Part shown: in pieces, positions 38,641 to 51,445 of the stretch
How the letters are laid out: each line of letters opens with the position of its first letter
Numbering within the stretch: position 1 is the first letter of the stretch
Source: Nageia nagi
Taxonomy: Eukaryota; Pinophyta
Reading direction: 5' to 3'
DNA: 64,000 bases
Assembly: GCA_050084985.1 (NCBI GenBank)
Contig: JBITNC010000001.1
Location: forward strand, 213,776,001-213,840,000
Made by a program: the position numbers and the translations under genes
Notes under the pieces: generated by a model
Told to the model about the DNA's origin: nothing
Databases searched by the model: none
What the model saw: only the letters and a program-made list of their open reading frames with translations

Positions 38641-38910
38641 GTAAGGTATATATCCATGAAATGTTATAGGAGTTATAGAGAAAGAAGTTAGGGAGCAAGG
38701 GAAGGTGTAGTTAGCCATGTAAAAAGCAAACCATAGTGATAGTGTAGACTCAAGAAACTAACTATATCAATATGGGATGAGTTGTATTATGATAACTAGG
38801 GTGGGGAATAATCACTGATCATCCTCACCATAGCAATTTTAGGTTAAAATACTTATCTATAATTAGATAAGGAGGTGGTTTTTCTATGGTATGTATGTTT
38901 TTTGGAAATC
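38641..38910. repeat. ~270-bp module, copy 3
   Basis: Third copy of the block at 12756-13030 and 18001-18265, with 'tatatcaatatgggatgagt' and 'atcctcaccatagcaatttt' then 'aggttaaaatacttatct'. Here it forms the junction between the 350-bp satellite and the CCATGG minisatellite. Confidence 0.75.
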
Positions 38911-38939
38911 CTACATTGGACCCCAATACATCAAATATT

Positions 38940-41900
38940 AATTCTTAGTGGATTTACCAAGCTGAAGGAACATCCTAGTACACTAAATACATGGCCCATT
39001 CACTGGTATGTCATAACTTACAAAAGGTATAAGCAAGTCTAGCATTTGATTGGTCCATGGCTTGATCAAGGAATCAATATGGAAAAAATAGGTAACAAAG
39101 GATTGGTGTGGGTGTGCCTTGGTTAGCCCAGGTATTGGCTCATAGTTCAACCCATGGATCATCCCATAGATTAACCCATGGGTCAACCCAAGGATTTTCC
39201 TATTGATTTACCTATACTAACCCATAAATTAGCCCATTAACCAACCTACATATTGGCCCATTGACTATCTTGGACTAGCCCATGAATAGGAATGTGATTT
39301 AGCCTATGGACTAGCTTAGTCTAGCTTATATTGATCCATGGTTTAACCCACATACTCACTTGGACTAGCTTATATGTTAGCCTAAAAACTAACCCATGGG
39401 TAGACCTATGAACCAACATATGGATCAACCCATAGGTTGACCCATATATCGACCCATGGTCAAGCCTTGATTAGTATATTTTCTATAGTAGTTCTAGGTA
39501 AAATACCCTATCTATAAGCAATTAATGGGGTCTATTACCTACAACATATATTTTTCTAGGCCCATGAAGTAGCCCATGGGTTAGCCCATGAACCATACTA
39601 TTGTTTAACCCAAGGACCAGCATATGGATTTGCTAATGGATTGGCCCATGGACTAGCCCATGTGTTGGCCCATGAATTGACATAGACTTATACCATGGAC
39701 CATCTCATGGTTAGGCTTGGGTCAAACCATAGACTAGACCATGGTCCAACCCATGTATCAACCCATAGATAGGTCCATAAACAAGCTTATGGAATAACCT
39801 AGACTAATGCATAGATCATCCCATGGTCTAATCCATACACCATCCTAGGATGGCCTATGGTCCAACTAGTAATTTAGCTCATAGACTAGCACATAGGTCA
39901 ACCTATGAACTGGCCCATGGACTTATGCATGGATAAAATTGTGAACTATCCCATTAAATGGGCCATAGTAGGGTTTAGACCAACATAGTACCTACAGTAG
40001 TTTTAGGTAAAAAGCCTATCTACAAATACTTAAGAGGTTATTTTCCTATGATATATGTTTTTTTTAGGCCCATTGACTAGCCCATGGACTAACTTGGTAC
40101 CTGTAGTAGTTTTAGGTAAAAACCCCTATCTATAAATGGTTAATGGGGTCCATTACCTATGGTGTATGTTTTCTTTAGGCTTATGGAATAGCCCATGGAT
40201 CAACCCATAAACTAGACTATTGGTTGGCTCATGTATTGACCTATGGATTGGCATGAATTGGCCCATGGAAGCACCTATGGATCAACCCATGAATTAGCCT
40301 AAAACTAGACCATAGATTAACACATATGCCAATTATGATTAACCCATAAATTGGCTCATGATCCAACCTAAGGGCCAACCTAGTATAGCCCATGATTTAG
40401 CCAATAAGTTGACCCATAGACCAATCCATAAGTTAACCTATGTATAAGCCTATGGACTAGCATATGGACCAACCTATACCTATAGTAGTTATGGGGGTCC
40501 ATTACCTATGATGTATATTTTTTTGGGCTCATGGATAGCTTGTTAGTTGACCTTATGGACTAGCCCACAAATTAACCCATGGGTTATCTTATAGAATGGC
40601 TTATGCACCAACCTATGTGCCAAAAAATGAACTAACCTAGACCTAGTCTATAAATTATCTCATGCTCAAGCTTGAGTCAGATCACATACTAGCCTATGGA
40701 TTGACCCATGGACTAACCTATGTAATAACTCATGTATTGGCTTATTGAATAGCTTAAACTAGCCTAGCATATGGTCTAGCCTACATGCTAACCTATAATA
40801 ACCCATCATCTAACTAATAGGTTGGCCCATAGACTAGTTCATATGTTGACCCATGGACTAGCTCACATACCAACATATGGACTAACCCATGAGCCAACCC
40901 ATGTATTTACCCATAGATTGACTTGACACCTATAGTAGTTTTAGGTAAAAAACTATTTATAAATAGTTAAGGATCCATTACCTATAGTATATATTTCTTT
41001 TAGGTCTATGGATGACCCATGTATCATCCCATGAATTGGCATGTTAATTAGCCTAAGAATCAACCAATGGATTGGTTCATGGACTATCCCATGGGTTGAA
41101 CCAAGGATCATCCTATGGAATAGCCTATGGTACAAACCATGAACCAACCAAGATTGGGCCATGGTCCAACTAGTAGGTCAACCCATGGATTGGCTCATAG
41201 GATGACCCATGGATTAGTTCATGGATCAACTCATGGACTGACCCATAGACTAGTCTATGGACTGATGCAAAGACCAACCTTGGACCTACCCATAGATTGG
41301 ACCATGTCAAGCTTGCACCAACCTAGCACCATTAGTAGTTTTATGTAAAAAGCCCTATCTATAAATGGTTAAGGGGATCCATTATGTATTTTTTCTTGAC
41401 CCATAGAATGATGCATGAAATGACCCATATACTAGCTCATGGATTAGCTTGTATACTAGCCCATAGACTAACCTAGACCTAGTGAATAGATCATCCCACA
41501 CTCAACCCTAGGTTGGACCATATATTGGTTCATAGATCAAGCCATGGATTAACCCATGGACCAACCTAGACTAGGCCATTAGCTAGCCCACAAATTGCCT
41601 TGTATTGGCTAATGGTTAAGTTAATATATCACCCCTTAGATTAGATTGTATTTTTACCCATGGACTAACACATATATTGGCTTATGGACCAACACATGAA
41701 TTGATCCATGGACTAGCTCATAGATACACCTATGGTCAAACATGGACCACCTTGATACCTATAATAGTTTTAGGTAAAAAAACCTAATCTAAAAATAATT
41801 AAGGGGTCCATTCCCTATGACATATATTTTTTCTCAACCCATTGATTGGCCCATGGGTTGGCCAATGGATTCAACTATTGGTTGACCTATGGGTAAACTA

Positions 41901-43080
41901 ATAGATTAACCCATGGATTAGCTCATGTTCTAATCCATTAATTGGTCTAGACTTACACCATAGACTTTCTCAATACCTATAGTAGTTTTAAGTAAAAAAA
42001 TCCTATTTATAAATAGTTATGGGGGTCCTTTTCCTACTATATATATATATATATTTTTTTTAAGCCCATGGATCAACCCATGGGTTAGCCCATTTATTAC
42101 CCTAAGGACCAATATGGACCAACCCATGAACCAACTTATGTATTGGCCCATGGAATAGGCCATGGACCAATCAGACCAACTCATAGACTAGCCCATGGTC
42201 AATCCCACTAATTGACCTAGACCATCATGTGGTCCAACTAGGTCAACCCATAGACTAGATCATAGTTTGATCCATATATCAATACATAGACTAGCCCATG
42301 TACCATTCCATCAATTGGCACATGGACTAACCCATAAAATGACCCATGATCAAGCTTGGACTAGCCTAGTACCTATAGTAGTTTTAGGTAAAAATAAGTA
42401 TCTACAAATGCTTAAGGGGTTCTATTACCTATAATGTATATTTTTTCTAGGCCTATGGACCCACTCATGGTTTAAGCCATGCACTAGCTCATTTTTTAGC
42501 CAATGGACCAGCCCATGGGTTGGAACATAGACTAGCTTATGTATTGGCCCATGAAACAACCTAAACTTGGCCCATGGACTATCCCATGGTCCATCCCATG
42601 AATCAACCCAAGGATAGTCCCTATGGTCTAGCCCAAGGATCAACCTATTATTTGGCCTAAGGAATAACCTATGGTCTAGCTAAAGGACTAACCCATGGAT
42701 CAAACAAAGGACCATCCCATGAAACCTATAGTATATTTAGGTAAAATCACCTATCTATCATTAAATAAGATGATTTATTACCTATTGCATATGTTTTTAT
42801 ATAAACCCCTCTTTGGACTCCATAGTGTATAATTTTTCTATGTTACATGATCTAGTTTTCTATGGTTGAGTTAGCCACAATTTGCATGATCTATTTTACC
42901 ATGGTTTACATAATTAGGTTTAGCATATTTTCAATGATGTAATATGAATATTGGCCAATATAACAACCTAAGGACTAACCCATCGTTTGACCCATGGATT
43001 AGCTCATCAATTAACCCATGTATTGGCCCATGGTTTGATCTATGAGTCATCTTATCAACTGACCCAAGGAATTATCTTAT
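38940..43080. repeat. 12-bp CCATGG minisatellite with higher-order ~80-bp block
   Basis: More than 4 kb of degenerate 12-bp units, consensus about CCCATGGACTAG with variants in every position. About every 100-520 bp a constant block interrupts it: 'agtagttttaggtaaaaa', 'ccctatctataaatggttaa', 'ggggtccattacctat' and 'gtatgtttttt' then 'aggcccatgg'. The block occurs near 39485, 39997, 40106, 40479, 40931, 41333, 41760, 41968, 42376 and 42727, so the array is a higher-order repeat. The 12-bp unit is a multiple of three, so long open frames (HGL- or WPM-type tetrapeptides) appear by chance; I do not call them genes. 42800-42960 is non-repetitive with no feature. Confidence 0.9.
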
Positions 43081-43522
43081 GTACTAACCTAGTGTTTGAA
43101 CCATTATCCATGGTTTGAGAAATAATCCATGGTTTGACCTAAGTTCCAAGGTTGGGTTCATGGTACATGGTTTGATACATAATCCATGGTTTAGCCTATG
43201 GTGGATGATTCATCCCATACTCCATGTTTTGGCCCATTATCCATGGTTTGATCCAAGTTTCATGGTTTGATCTATATTCCATGGTTCATCTCATGATCCA
43301 TAGTAAGGCCCATGATTCATAGTTAAAATAATGGTCCATAGTTGGGTTCACTATCCATAGTTGGACCCAAGGTCCATAGTCCATGGTTTTCCCTATGGTC
43401 CATGGTTCAATCCATGGTCCAAGGTTTAACACATGGTCTATGGTTGGGACCATGGTCCATAATTTTGCCTATAATCCATGATTTTTCCCATAATTCATGC
43501 TTTGGGCCATTTTCCATGCTTC
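43081..43522. repeat. ~19-bp CCATGGT minisatellite, left part
   Basis: Units of 18-20 bp, consensus about CCCATGGTCCATGGTTTGG. Cut by element B and continued at 61573. Related to the 12-bp array by the shared CCATGG core. Confidence 0.88.
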
Positions 43523-43527
43523 ATTTT
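43523..43527. other. Target-site duplication, left of element B
   Basis: ATTTT before TGTAGACAC, repeated exactly at 61568-61572. Confidence 0.85.
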
Positions 43528-45665
43528 TGTAGACACTAAAAAAAAACCCTATCTTTAATTTAATAAATAAATAAATAAAACAAATATTTCTTCTAATATA
43601 TATCACATTAAAATAATTATGTAATATATGCAATGAGAACAACCTTAACTAAAGTAAATTAAGAACAATCGTTGACCTCGTTTCTATTTCTGGAATGTCA
43701 TACTTACCAGTTTCAACTATTTGATCATTCCCTGATGACATCATCACTTCTAGGACCCAGTTCATTCAAAATTGTGAACTTCATTCTCCTCGTGACATCA
43801 TCATCATATTTTTGGAATGTTATACTTACCGATTCTGGCTATTTGATCACTCCCTAATGATGTCATCACTTTCAGAACCTAATTCATTCAAAAATGTGAA
43901 CTTCATTCTCCCCATGATGTCATCATCATATTTCTAGAATGTTATACTTACCAGTTTCAACTATTTGATCACTCCCTAATGATGTCATCACTTCCAAAAC
44001 CTGGTTCATTCAAAACTATGAACTTCATTCTCCCCATGACATCATCATCATAATTTTGAAATGTTATACTTACTGGTTCTGGCTATTAGATCACTCCCTA
44101 ATGATGTCATCACTTTTGGGACCCGGTTCATTCAAAACTATGAACTTCATTCTCCCTGTGATGTCATCATCATAATTCTAGAATGTTATACTTACTGGTT
44201 CCAGCTATTAGATCACTCCCTAATGACATCATCACTTTTGGGACCCGGTTCATTCAAAACTGTGAACTTCATTCTCCTCGTGATGTCATCATCATATTTC
44301 TAGAATGTTATACTTACTGGTTCTAGCTATTTGATCACTCCCTGATGACATCATCACTTTTGAAACCTAGTTTCATTCAAAACTATGAACTTTGTTCTCC
44401 CCATGACATCATCATCATATGTATGGAATGTCATTCTTATTGGTCCTAGCTATTCGATCACTTCTTGATGACATCATCATCTCTGGAACCCAAACCTTTC
44501 TACAACTTAGCTTTAACATTTACTTCCAGAATACTTTACTTACCAGCTCCAGCTATTTGATCACTACTTACTGATGTTATTATCTCCGAAACCTGAGCCT
44601 TTCCACAACTGAGCTTTATCTTTCTTCTATGATGCCATCATTTCATTCTGGAATGCTTTATCTACTAACTCCAGCTTGTTTTGTGTGCTCTAGAAAAATT
44701 CCCAGGGATCTTAAAATGAACTCACGATTGCAAGTAAAATTCACTAGGGCTTCAATAAGGGATTTAAAATTATATTATTGGATCAATCTTTTTGAACATA
44801 TTTTAAAACAAGTGGTCTTATGATCCTTGTCATTAAAAAATGACCATTGAACAACTATTCTAATGTTAATATATAATCGCTAAAAAATTGATGACGATCC
44901 ATGAATAGTTAAAACAACAAACAAATCTATGCTTGGAATAGTCTAGTACATACAATTTGTAATCATGGATACAGATGGAAGATAGCAACACTTCAAAATT
45001 TAGGTTGAGAGGTTACCTGGATTCTTGGACGCCAAAACAAATGAATAACAAACTTTGAAGCTTATAAATTGAAGCTTTGTACGTAAACAGGGGGACCCAA
45101 TTTTAATATAGCGAAGCTCTGCTAAAATTATATCAGGAGGTTATTAGCAAAGGTTGTAAGCTTGATCAATAGTTAATTTCCTCTTGATTATATTTCCAAA
45201 TTATGTTGTTCATTTTATGAATTCATATGTGAGAATAGGTATGCTTTTGATGTGTTGTTCATTTTCTATGTGCAAGGTCAATACAGGAGAATAACGATAG
45301 AAGTAAGCACGAAAGAGAACAACAAAGGAATAGACAAAAACACTTCAAAACTCTATGAAGATTACTCCAGTACATACAAAGCTGATTATCAGTGATTCAA
45401 AGATTGGTTGATGGTAATTCACCAGATAGATAATAAAGACTGATCATTGTCCATCCACCTGCATTGATTGTTATCGATTCGCAACAATCGCTGTCAAATG
45501 TTGATTAAAATAGATCAATAAAAACTTGCTTATTTGTATTCAAATACTTTAGAATATAATATCATTACTATTATCGATGTGTATTGTTGAATATGTTCAT
45601 GATTAATTATGTTGAATGATTTATCTTTCTAAATTACATTTTAGGTTCATAATTTGATATACACA
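43528..45665 (+). repeat. Element B 5' LTR (2138 bp)
   Basis: Starts TGTAGACAC and ends TACACA. Same length as the 3' LTR. The first third is a 122-bp tandem array; the rest is single copy, with a short hairpin (GATTGTT 45466-45472, AACAATC 45483-45489) near the 3' end. Confidence 0.96.
43692..44690 (+). promoter_or_regulatory. 122-bp repeat array with decayed TGACGTCA palindromes (5' LTR)
   Basis: Seven units start with (g/a)gaatgt at 43692, 43814, 43936, 44058, 44180, 44302 and 44425 (122, 122, 122, 122, 122, 123 bp), followed by two degenerate units to about 44690. Each unit carries two sites reading TGATGTCATCA, TGACATCATCA or GTGACATCATC. The mix of TGATGTCA and TGACATCA at matching places points to an original TGACGTCA, the palindromic ACGT-core site bound by bZIP factors. 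A role as repeated enhancer is inferred. Confidence 0.8.
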
Positions 45666-45668
45666 ATC

Positions 45669-45686
45669 TGGCGCTAGAAGGAGGGC
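45669..45686 (+). other. Element B primer-binding site
   Basis: TGGCGCTAGAAGGAGGGC starting three bases after the LTR end. It should pair with the 3' end of a tRNA ending in …GCGCCA; tRNA not identified. Same class as the site in element A. Confidence 0.85.
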
Positions 45687-47452
45687 CCCTTGCATGCATT
45701 TCAGAAAATTAAAGCACAAATAGGATCAGTTGCATGTTGTTTTGGGTTTTATTTTTTCTATTTGCATCCTATGGAATTGAATACTAACTTACTTTGTTTG
45801 ATTTGTTGCTTTGTTTTGTTTTCTATGTTCTACGGATCGGCACCTATCCTGTCAAAGTCAGTAATGATCTCTAAAAAAAATAGGTATGTTTTCTAATCTA
45901 ACTTGAATACAGTAAGTTAATTATATATACTTAAAATGATAGTCGGTAAAACTGTGTGTGATTTCTCTGCTCAGAGTGCATTTAGGAAATGGGTAGTAAA
46001 AGGTTAAATGAATTTGTTATTAATTTATTTTATGTATAATGTTAGGTGTTTATTTTTAATGTTTTGGGTTAAGGGTACATTAAAAACTTTTTATCTTGTC
46101 TAATTATGCTCTCCCTTTATGCTTCGTGCGATCTAAGGTGATCAGAATAGACTTGATAAGAAGGGATAATTAATTATTTTCTTTTCTTTTATTCACATTA
46201 TCATTAATTTGGTTAATTTATCCACATATAGTTACCTCTTACTAAGTCTGCCCTTACCACTCCATTGGAGGTCGAAGGGATATGTGACTAGTAAGAGGAA
46301 GTAATTTACTACACATAATACTTCTATTATTGGAAGGAGTAAATTAACCACACTTAAGTTGGAATGAACCTAAGATAAATGAATTGGGTTTTTTGGGTAG
46401 CTTAGTCATATTAAAAAGGTTAATAAATTGGGGATTCAAATACATTAAGTACTTTCACTTGACAAAGTACGGTCTCACTTTTGTGCTTTATGCGATCTTA
46501 AGTGATCAGAAATAAGTTAAGTAAAAGAGGTAAAACTTATTCACATTTAATTCTCAAAAATTCACTTCACATTAAAACTCTTAAAGAGGTCTACCTTTAC
46601 CACTCCATTGGAGGTCGAAGGGATATGTGACTCTTGGAGAAGTAATTGAACCTCATTTAACTAATTTATCCACACTTAACGGCTTCTTACCAAGTCTGCT
46701 CTTACCACTCCATTGGAGGTCGAAGAGATATGTGACTAGTAAGAAGAGGGAATTTATCATACATGAAAACTTCCACAGCTGGAAGGGGTTAATGAACATC
46801 ATTAATAGGTTGGATAAGGAATCTCATTATAATTAAAAAGAATAATGGGGTTTACTAAGGTCAACACTCATTAAAAATAAACTTTGATTGCATCACATTA
46901 AAAATAAGATAAGTAATGGACATGAATGTTTGGGAGGGTAGTATGCATAAATGTATCTTACTTGTTTAAATGCACTTCATAAAAGCCTTAAGAAATAATT
47001 GAACATTAACGAGTTGGATGTCACTACCAACTGTTAATTCTTACTTCTTTGTAACCACTGACATAATGCACTCGAAACCATAGAGTCAGTTACACTTGGA
47101 GGTGATGATCAAGGTAACTTTCCTTTAGGTAGGAGTCAAAAAAGAGACTCATCTAGAACCAAGCCAAAAGCCATAGAAACTTGCAAATGTTAGAATTACC
47201 CAACCTACCTTATTTAACACTTGACTAGTCAAAACAAATTAGGAAAATTAAAAAGATTAACAAAATAAACAACTCATATCGCTCATTTAATTTAGACATT
47301 AAAAATATGCAAAAAAGTTAAAAAGATAAGCACATCGTTAAAAGTAGGCTTGCATATAGAATGTTTGTGCATTAAATTGTTTTCTCGAAAATATAATCTA
47401 AAAGATAAAAATAGAGTTTCTTGTCTATGATGTTTGTTTATGATATTTAAAA
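45687..47452 (+). other. Element B leader with repeated motif
   Basis: About 1.8 kb without a recognisable gene. 'taccactccattggaggtcg' followed by 'aagggatatgtgact' occurs three times (about 46256, 46597, 46704), and 'gcgatctaaggtgatcag'-type text twice (about 46128, 46490). The first motif also occurs in reverse in the leader of element A, so it is a conserved, possibly RNA-level element such as a packaging or dimerisation signal (inference). Confidence 0.7.
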
Positions 47453-49860
47453 ATGGTTCAAACTAGAAGTATGACTGCTAAGTAAATACGAGAACACCCA
47501 TTTGAAATACAAGAAATAGATTCAGACAACATGGATTTGATAGAATATTCAGTTAGGAGACCAACTCCTTTAGATGAATCAAATTCACGGGTAGTTCATT
47601 ATGTAGGTAAAAATGATGATTATGATTATAATAAATCTAGATCACAAAGATAAATTATAGATAACCCTATCACAAGGAATGAAACACAAGTGTTAGAAGA
47701 ACAATTGATTGAAATTCATCATCGCCTAGCTACTCATAGGGGTATTCCTAAGACGTCTTTTAGTTTGTCAGGAGATGTAGAAAAAATAGACCAAAAGATT
47801 GATAACTTAGAAATTGATGAGGCTAAATCTCGAGCAAGAACTATAGCAGTACCATAGATTGAGCTATATAAAATTAAATATGAAGGAATCAATCGTCAAT
47901 TACCAGATGGTCGAAGAGTCAGTTCTTCAATTCAAAATGAGGGATCTTCTTTTTCTTTTGAATTAAGAAGAAAGGAAGCATCAATGAAACAAATGGAAAA
48001 ATCTTATTCCATAAAAGAAGGATCAAATAGTAGGACATCTAAGTTTAAAATAGAAGAGATACCTTCTTATGAAGAACTACAAAAATGACAATTATATAAA
48101 ACAATAGCTGGTAAAAGATTCACGTAAGTATATGCTGGGAATATTAAAAGGGCTGCACACATGCAATATATCCTAGAGGAAGAAAAAAGGAAAGCTGATG
48201 AACTTAGTAAATTGCAAGAACAAGAGGATAAATTAAAAGAAATGGAAGAGAAATTTCTTAGAGATAAAAGAAAATTTATAGAACAAGAACAAGTAAAGAA
48301 AGAAAGAAACGAGTTCTTAGAACAAGAAAAGAAAAGACTTCATAAAGAGCATGAGATTCAACTTCATTTACAAGAATTACAATGTAAAGAATTAGAAAAC
48401 AAAAAGGTAAAAAGGGAACAATATCTACGTATGGAGAAAGAAAAACAAAGACAATGGGATGAATATCAAAGAATAAGACATTTAAAACCAGAAACTCCTA
48501 AAGGAAGTCAAATACAAAGATATCGAGATCCTTATATAGATAGACAAGAAGTGCTGGATAGAGAGGCAACCATTTTATTACAAAAGGAAATGGAAAAGGA
48601 ATTAGAACTTCAAAGATTATATGATAAACAAAAGCGAGATTCTATTAAAAGTTGGGTTGAACAAACCCAAAATCAAGCAAGACTACCTGATTATAAGGGA
48701 AGAGACCTACATGAAAAAGGGATACCTCAAAAACCTCCTAGAATTCCTATTCTACGATGACATTCACCTATTAAAATATTACCTCCACCACCATCAAAAA
48801 TTCCTTTTGACTATGAGTCTTATATTTCAAGATCAATTTTGGAAAAAGATCCAAATACTCGGAGACATCATAGGCATACTCAAGGTCATAGAACCGATAA
48901 AGAATTAGAAAATTTTTATGAAGGATTTTATAAATTGAGAAATGAATGTTCAAGGACTTCAAAAGTTAAATTACAAGAATATTTGCAATGAGCCTATTCA
49001 TCCAAGTGTTCCAAAAAAGAAACTACCACATAGGTTTGAATTTCCTAAAATAGAGCCCTTTAAAGGAAGAGAGGACACCAAAGAACACTTGAGGAAATTT
49101 ACATTTTCTAGTTATCAGATAGCCAATTATGATTCATTAATGTTACATATATTTCCTATGACACTCGCAGGTCAAGCTTTGGATTGGTATAATAGTTTAC
49201 CTATGCATAGTTTATATACGTTTGAATAATTGGCTAATCAATTTCTTGAACATTTTAGAATTAATATTAAAGAAAAATCTTCAATTACAGATCTTACAAG
49301 AATGCAACAATTTCCTGATGAAACCATACAAGATTACATCTCAAGATGGTAGGCTATACTCACTAGTATGCCTTATACAATACCACAAGAAGAATTGGTT
49401 AAATTATTTAGCCAAAGCTGTTTAAGACCAATAGCTAGTGTTCTCCAAATTCAACAACATAAAACTTTTGAAGAAGCTATTGCTCAGGTAGTAGTTATAG
49501 AGAGTTAAAATTCAAGATGGAGAACTAAAACTCAAGAAAAAAGAATATAAAAAAGGTAATCAAAATGAGAACATTAGTAAACAACCACAAAATAACCAAA
49601 TAGCTATGATAGAAAATTATGGTCCTTCTTCAAAAATAGAAGAAAGTGCTGAACCTAAACCTAAAAGAAACTTTACTCCATTATCAGAATCATTAGCTGA
49701 AATACTTAAAAAATTATGTGATAATGGTATGATTACATTACCTAATATAAAGCCTAAAAATCCTAATGCTAAAGAAAGTAAATGGTATAAGGAGAATGAA
49801 TTTTGTGCTTATCATAGACAAAAGGGACATAACACAAATAAATGTCAAATTTTATAGCAC
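47453..49860 (+). pseudogene. gag: Element B Gag with coiled-coil N-terminal extension
   Basis: Start ATG at 47453 (MVQTRSMTAK, then a TAA). Stops in the first frame at 47483, 47651, 47855, 48086, 48125 and 48758, all explained by C-to-T in CAA, CAG or CGA. Residues about 230-435 (48161-48760) are Lys/Glu-rich coiled coil (ADELSKLQEQEDKLKEMEEK). A frame change near 48950-48980 leads into the capsid domain: EPFKGREDTKEHLRKF, AGQALDWYNSLP, then QFLEHFRINIKEK and LVKLFSQSCLRPIASVLQ, with stops at 49227, 49350 and 49506. A second frame change near 49550 leads to the zinc knuckle FCAYHRQKGHNTNKCQIL (C-x2-H…GH…C) ending at 49855. Structural protein of the particle. Confidence 0.9.
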
Positions 49861-51445
49861 AAAATTCAAGACTTGATAGATAGTTGAAAGATAGATTTGG
49901 ATAATCCTATTGTGTCTTCAAATCAAAATTTAGGGATATATCAAAATCCTTTACCCTCACATCAGGCTAATAACGTGGCAACTATCCCAAATCAATTGAA
50001 CTATACAGGGCATAATAAGGATATACCATTTATAGGAACCATAGATGATTCAATACATATGATTGGCATAGCCACAAGAGCATAACAATATCAGAATAAA
50101 TAGGATAATCCTTGAAAAAATCAAGCGACATCAAACCCAATTAATATACAACCTATACCTCCTCCGCAGCAACCTAAAGTCTCGATAAAAGGTGCTTTCC
50201 AACATCAGTTAAAAATGTCTCCAGTAAAGATGATGTTGTTTGAATTATTACAACAGTCTGAGAGTTATAGGGAAGCTATGAATCAAATTCTACAAGAAAT
50301 TCAAGTGGATATTAGTAATCCTAATAACTTCATTTCAATAGTTGAAAGTTTGAGAATACCTCAACAACCTAGTATCACCTTCTACGAACAAGAAAGATTA
50401 AATAACGATGGACCAGGCGGACTTGATCCACCCTTACATATAATTGGTAATGTAGATGGAAAATTATTTAAAAGAATTTTAATAGATGAGGGTTCAGCCA
50501 TAAATATAATTTCAGATGCTGCATATAAAAAGCTAAATTTACCAGAATCAATTATCTTAGCTCCTTCTTTGCAAATTAGAGCTTTTAATGATGTAGTGTG
50601 TTCAACCCTAGGATCAATAGTGCTGCCAATTATAGTAGGTGCTAAAAAACCGTCCAAACATTATTACATATAATTGAAGGAAATATTATACAATATAATG
50701 TTCTTTTAGGACGTCCATGGATTAGAGAAATGCAATGTGTTCCATCAACTTATCATGGATGTTTAAAGTACATCTATAAGGATAAAGTTCATTGTGTGTT
50801 TAAAGACCCAGATCCTTATTCACATTGTAACTTAATTTTTGATACAAATGAAGTGACATTACCATCTCCTAATCTATCGACTATATTAATGAACGAAAAT
50901 ATGAATCAATCTGAAGTCATAGAAGTAAAAAATGATATGGTTATACAAGATAAAGATGCTTGGGAAAAAGTTGCTAAAACTTTAAATGAAAAGCATGGAG
51001 CGTCTTCATCAAAATAGGTAAATACTACATATAATGATAATTCATCTGATGTATATCCAGTAAAGATTTAAATAAGGGATTTAGGGATGGGGGAATATGA
51101 TATAGATGATGTGATATTTAATATACCTTCATCACAATAAGTGAGTAGATTATCTGAATCACCCAATGTGATTGGACAAATAGTGCCTTTAGGTGAAATA
51201 CCTAATCAAAAAATGTTTGTTTATGCGGGAATAGTAGATCCTATATCAACAATATCTAATCAAATATATGAAGGATATTTCAATAATGATATGAAATATT
51301 TATCGCCATGTTCAAGAACATTTGTCTTAAACTATTTTAACAAATGTAATTGGCAAGGATGAGGATTGGGTCGATATGAACAAGGTCCCCGAGAAATAAT
51401 TGAATTACAATATCAAGATCCCACTGATAAAAGTGGATTAGGCTA
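49861..51445 (+). pseudogene. pol: Element B protease and G-patch region
   Basis: After a linker, the protease has RILIDEGSAINIISDAAYKK with the catalytic Asp codon at 50485-50487 (D-E-G-S in place of the common D-T/S-G-A). A frame change near 50665-50675 leads to YNVLLGRPWIREMQCVPSTY, the conserved C-terminal protease block of Tat-type elements. Further on, after stops at 51015, 51069, 51138 and 51360, CNWQG-stop-GLGRYEQGPREI followed by DKSGLGYKNG is a G-patch-like motif, known after the protease in some retroviruses and plant retrotransposons; it would bind nucleic acid. Confidence 0.82.

Noticed and set aside
40953-41348. ORFs with HGL-type tetrapeptide repeats
   Set aside because: A 12-bp minisatellite unit keeps frame automatically; no start context, no conserved codon bias, both strands open.
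43672-44303. ORFs in the 5' LTR (and the matching ones at 59571-60462)
   Set aside because: Products of the 122-bp LTR repeats; frames differ between units and stops are frequent.
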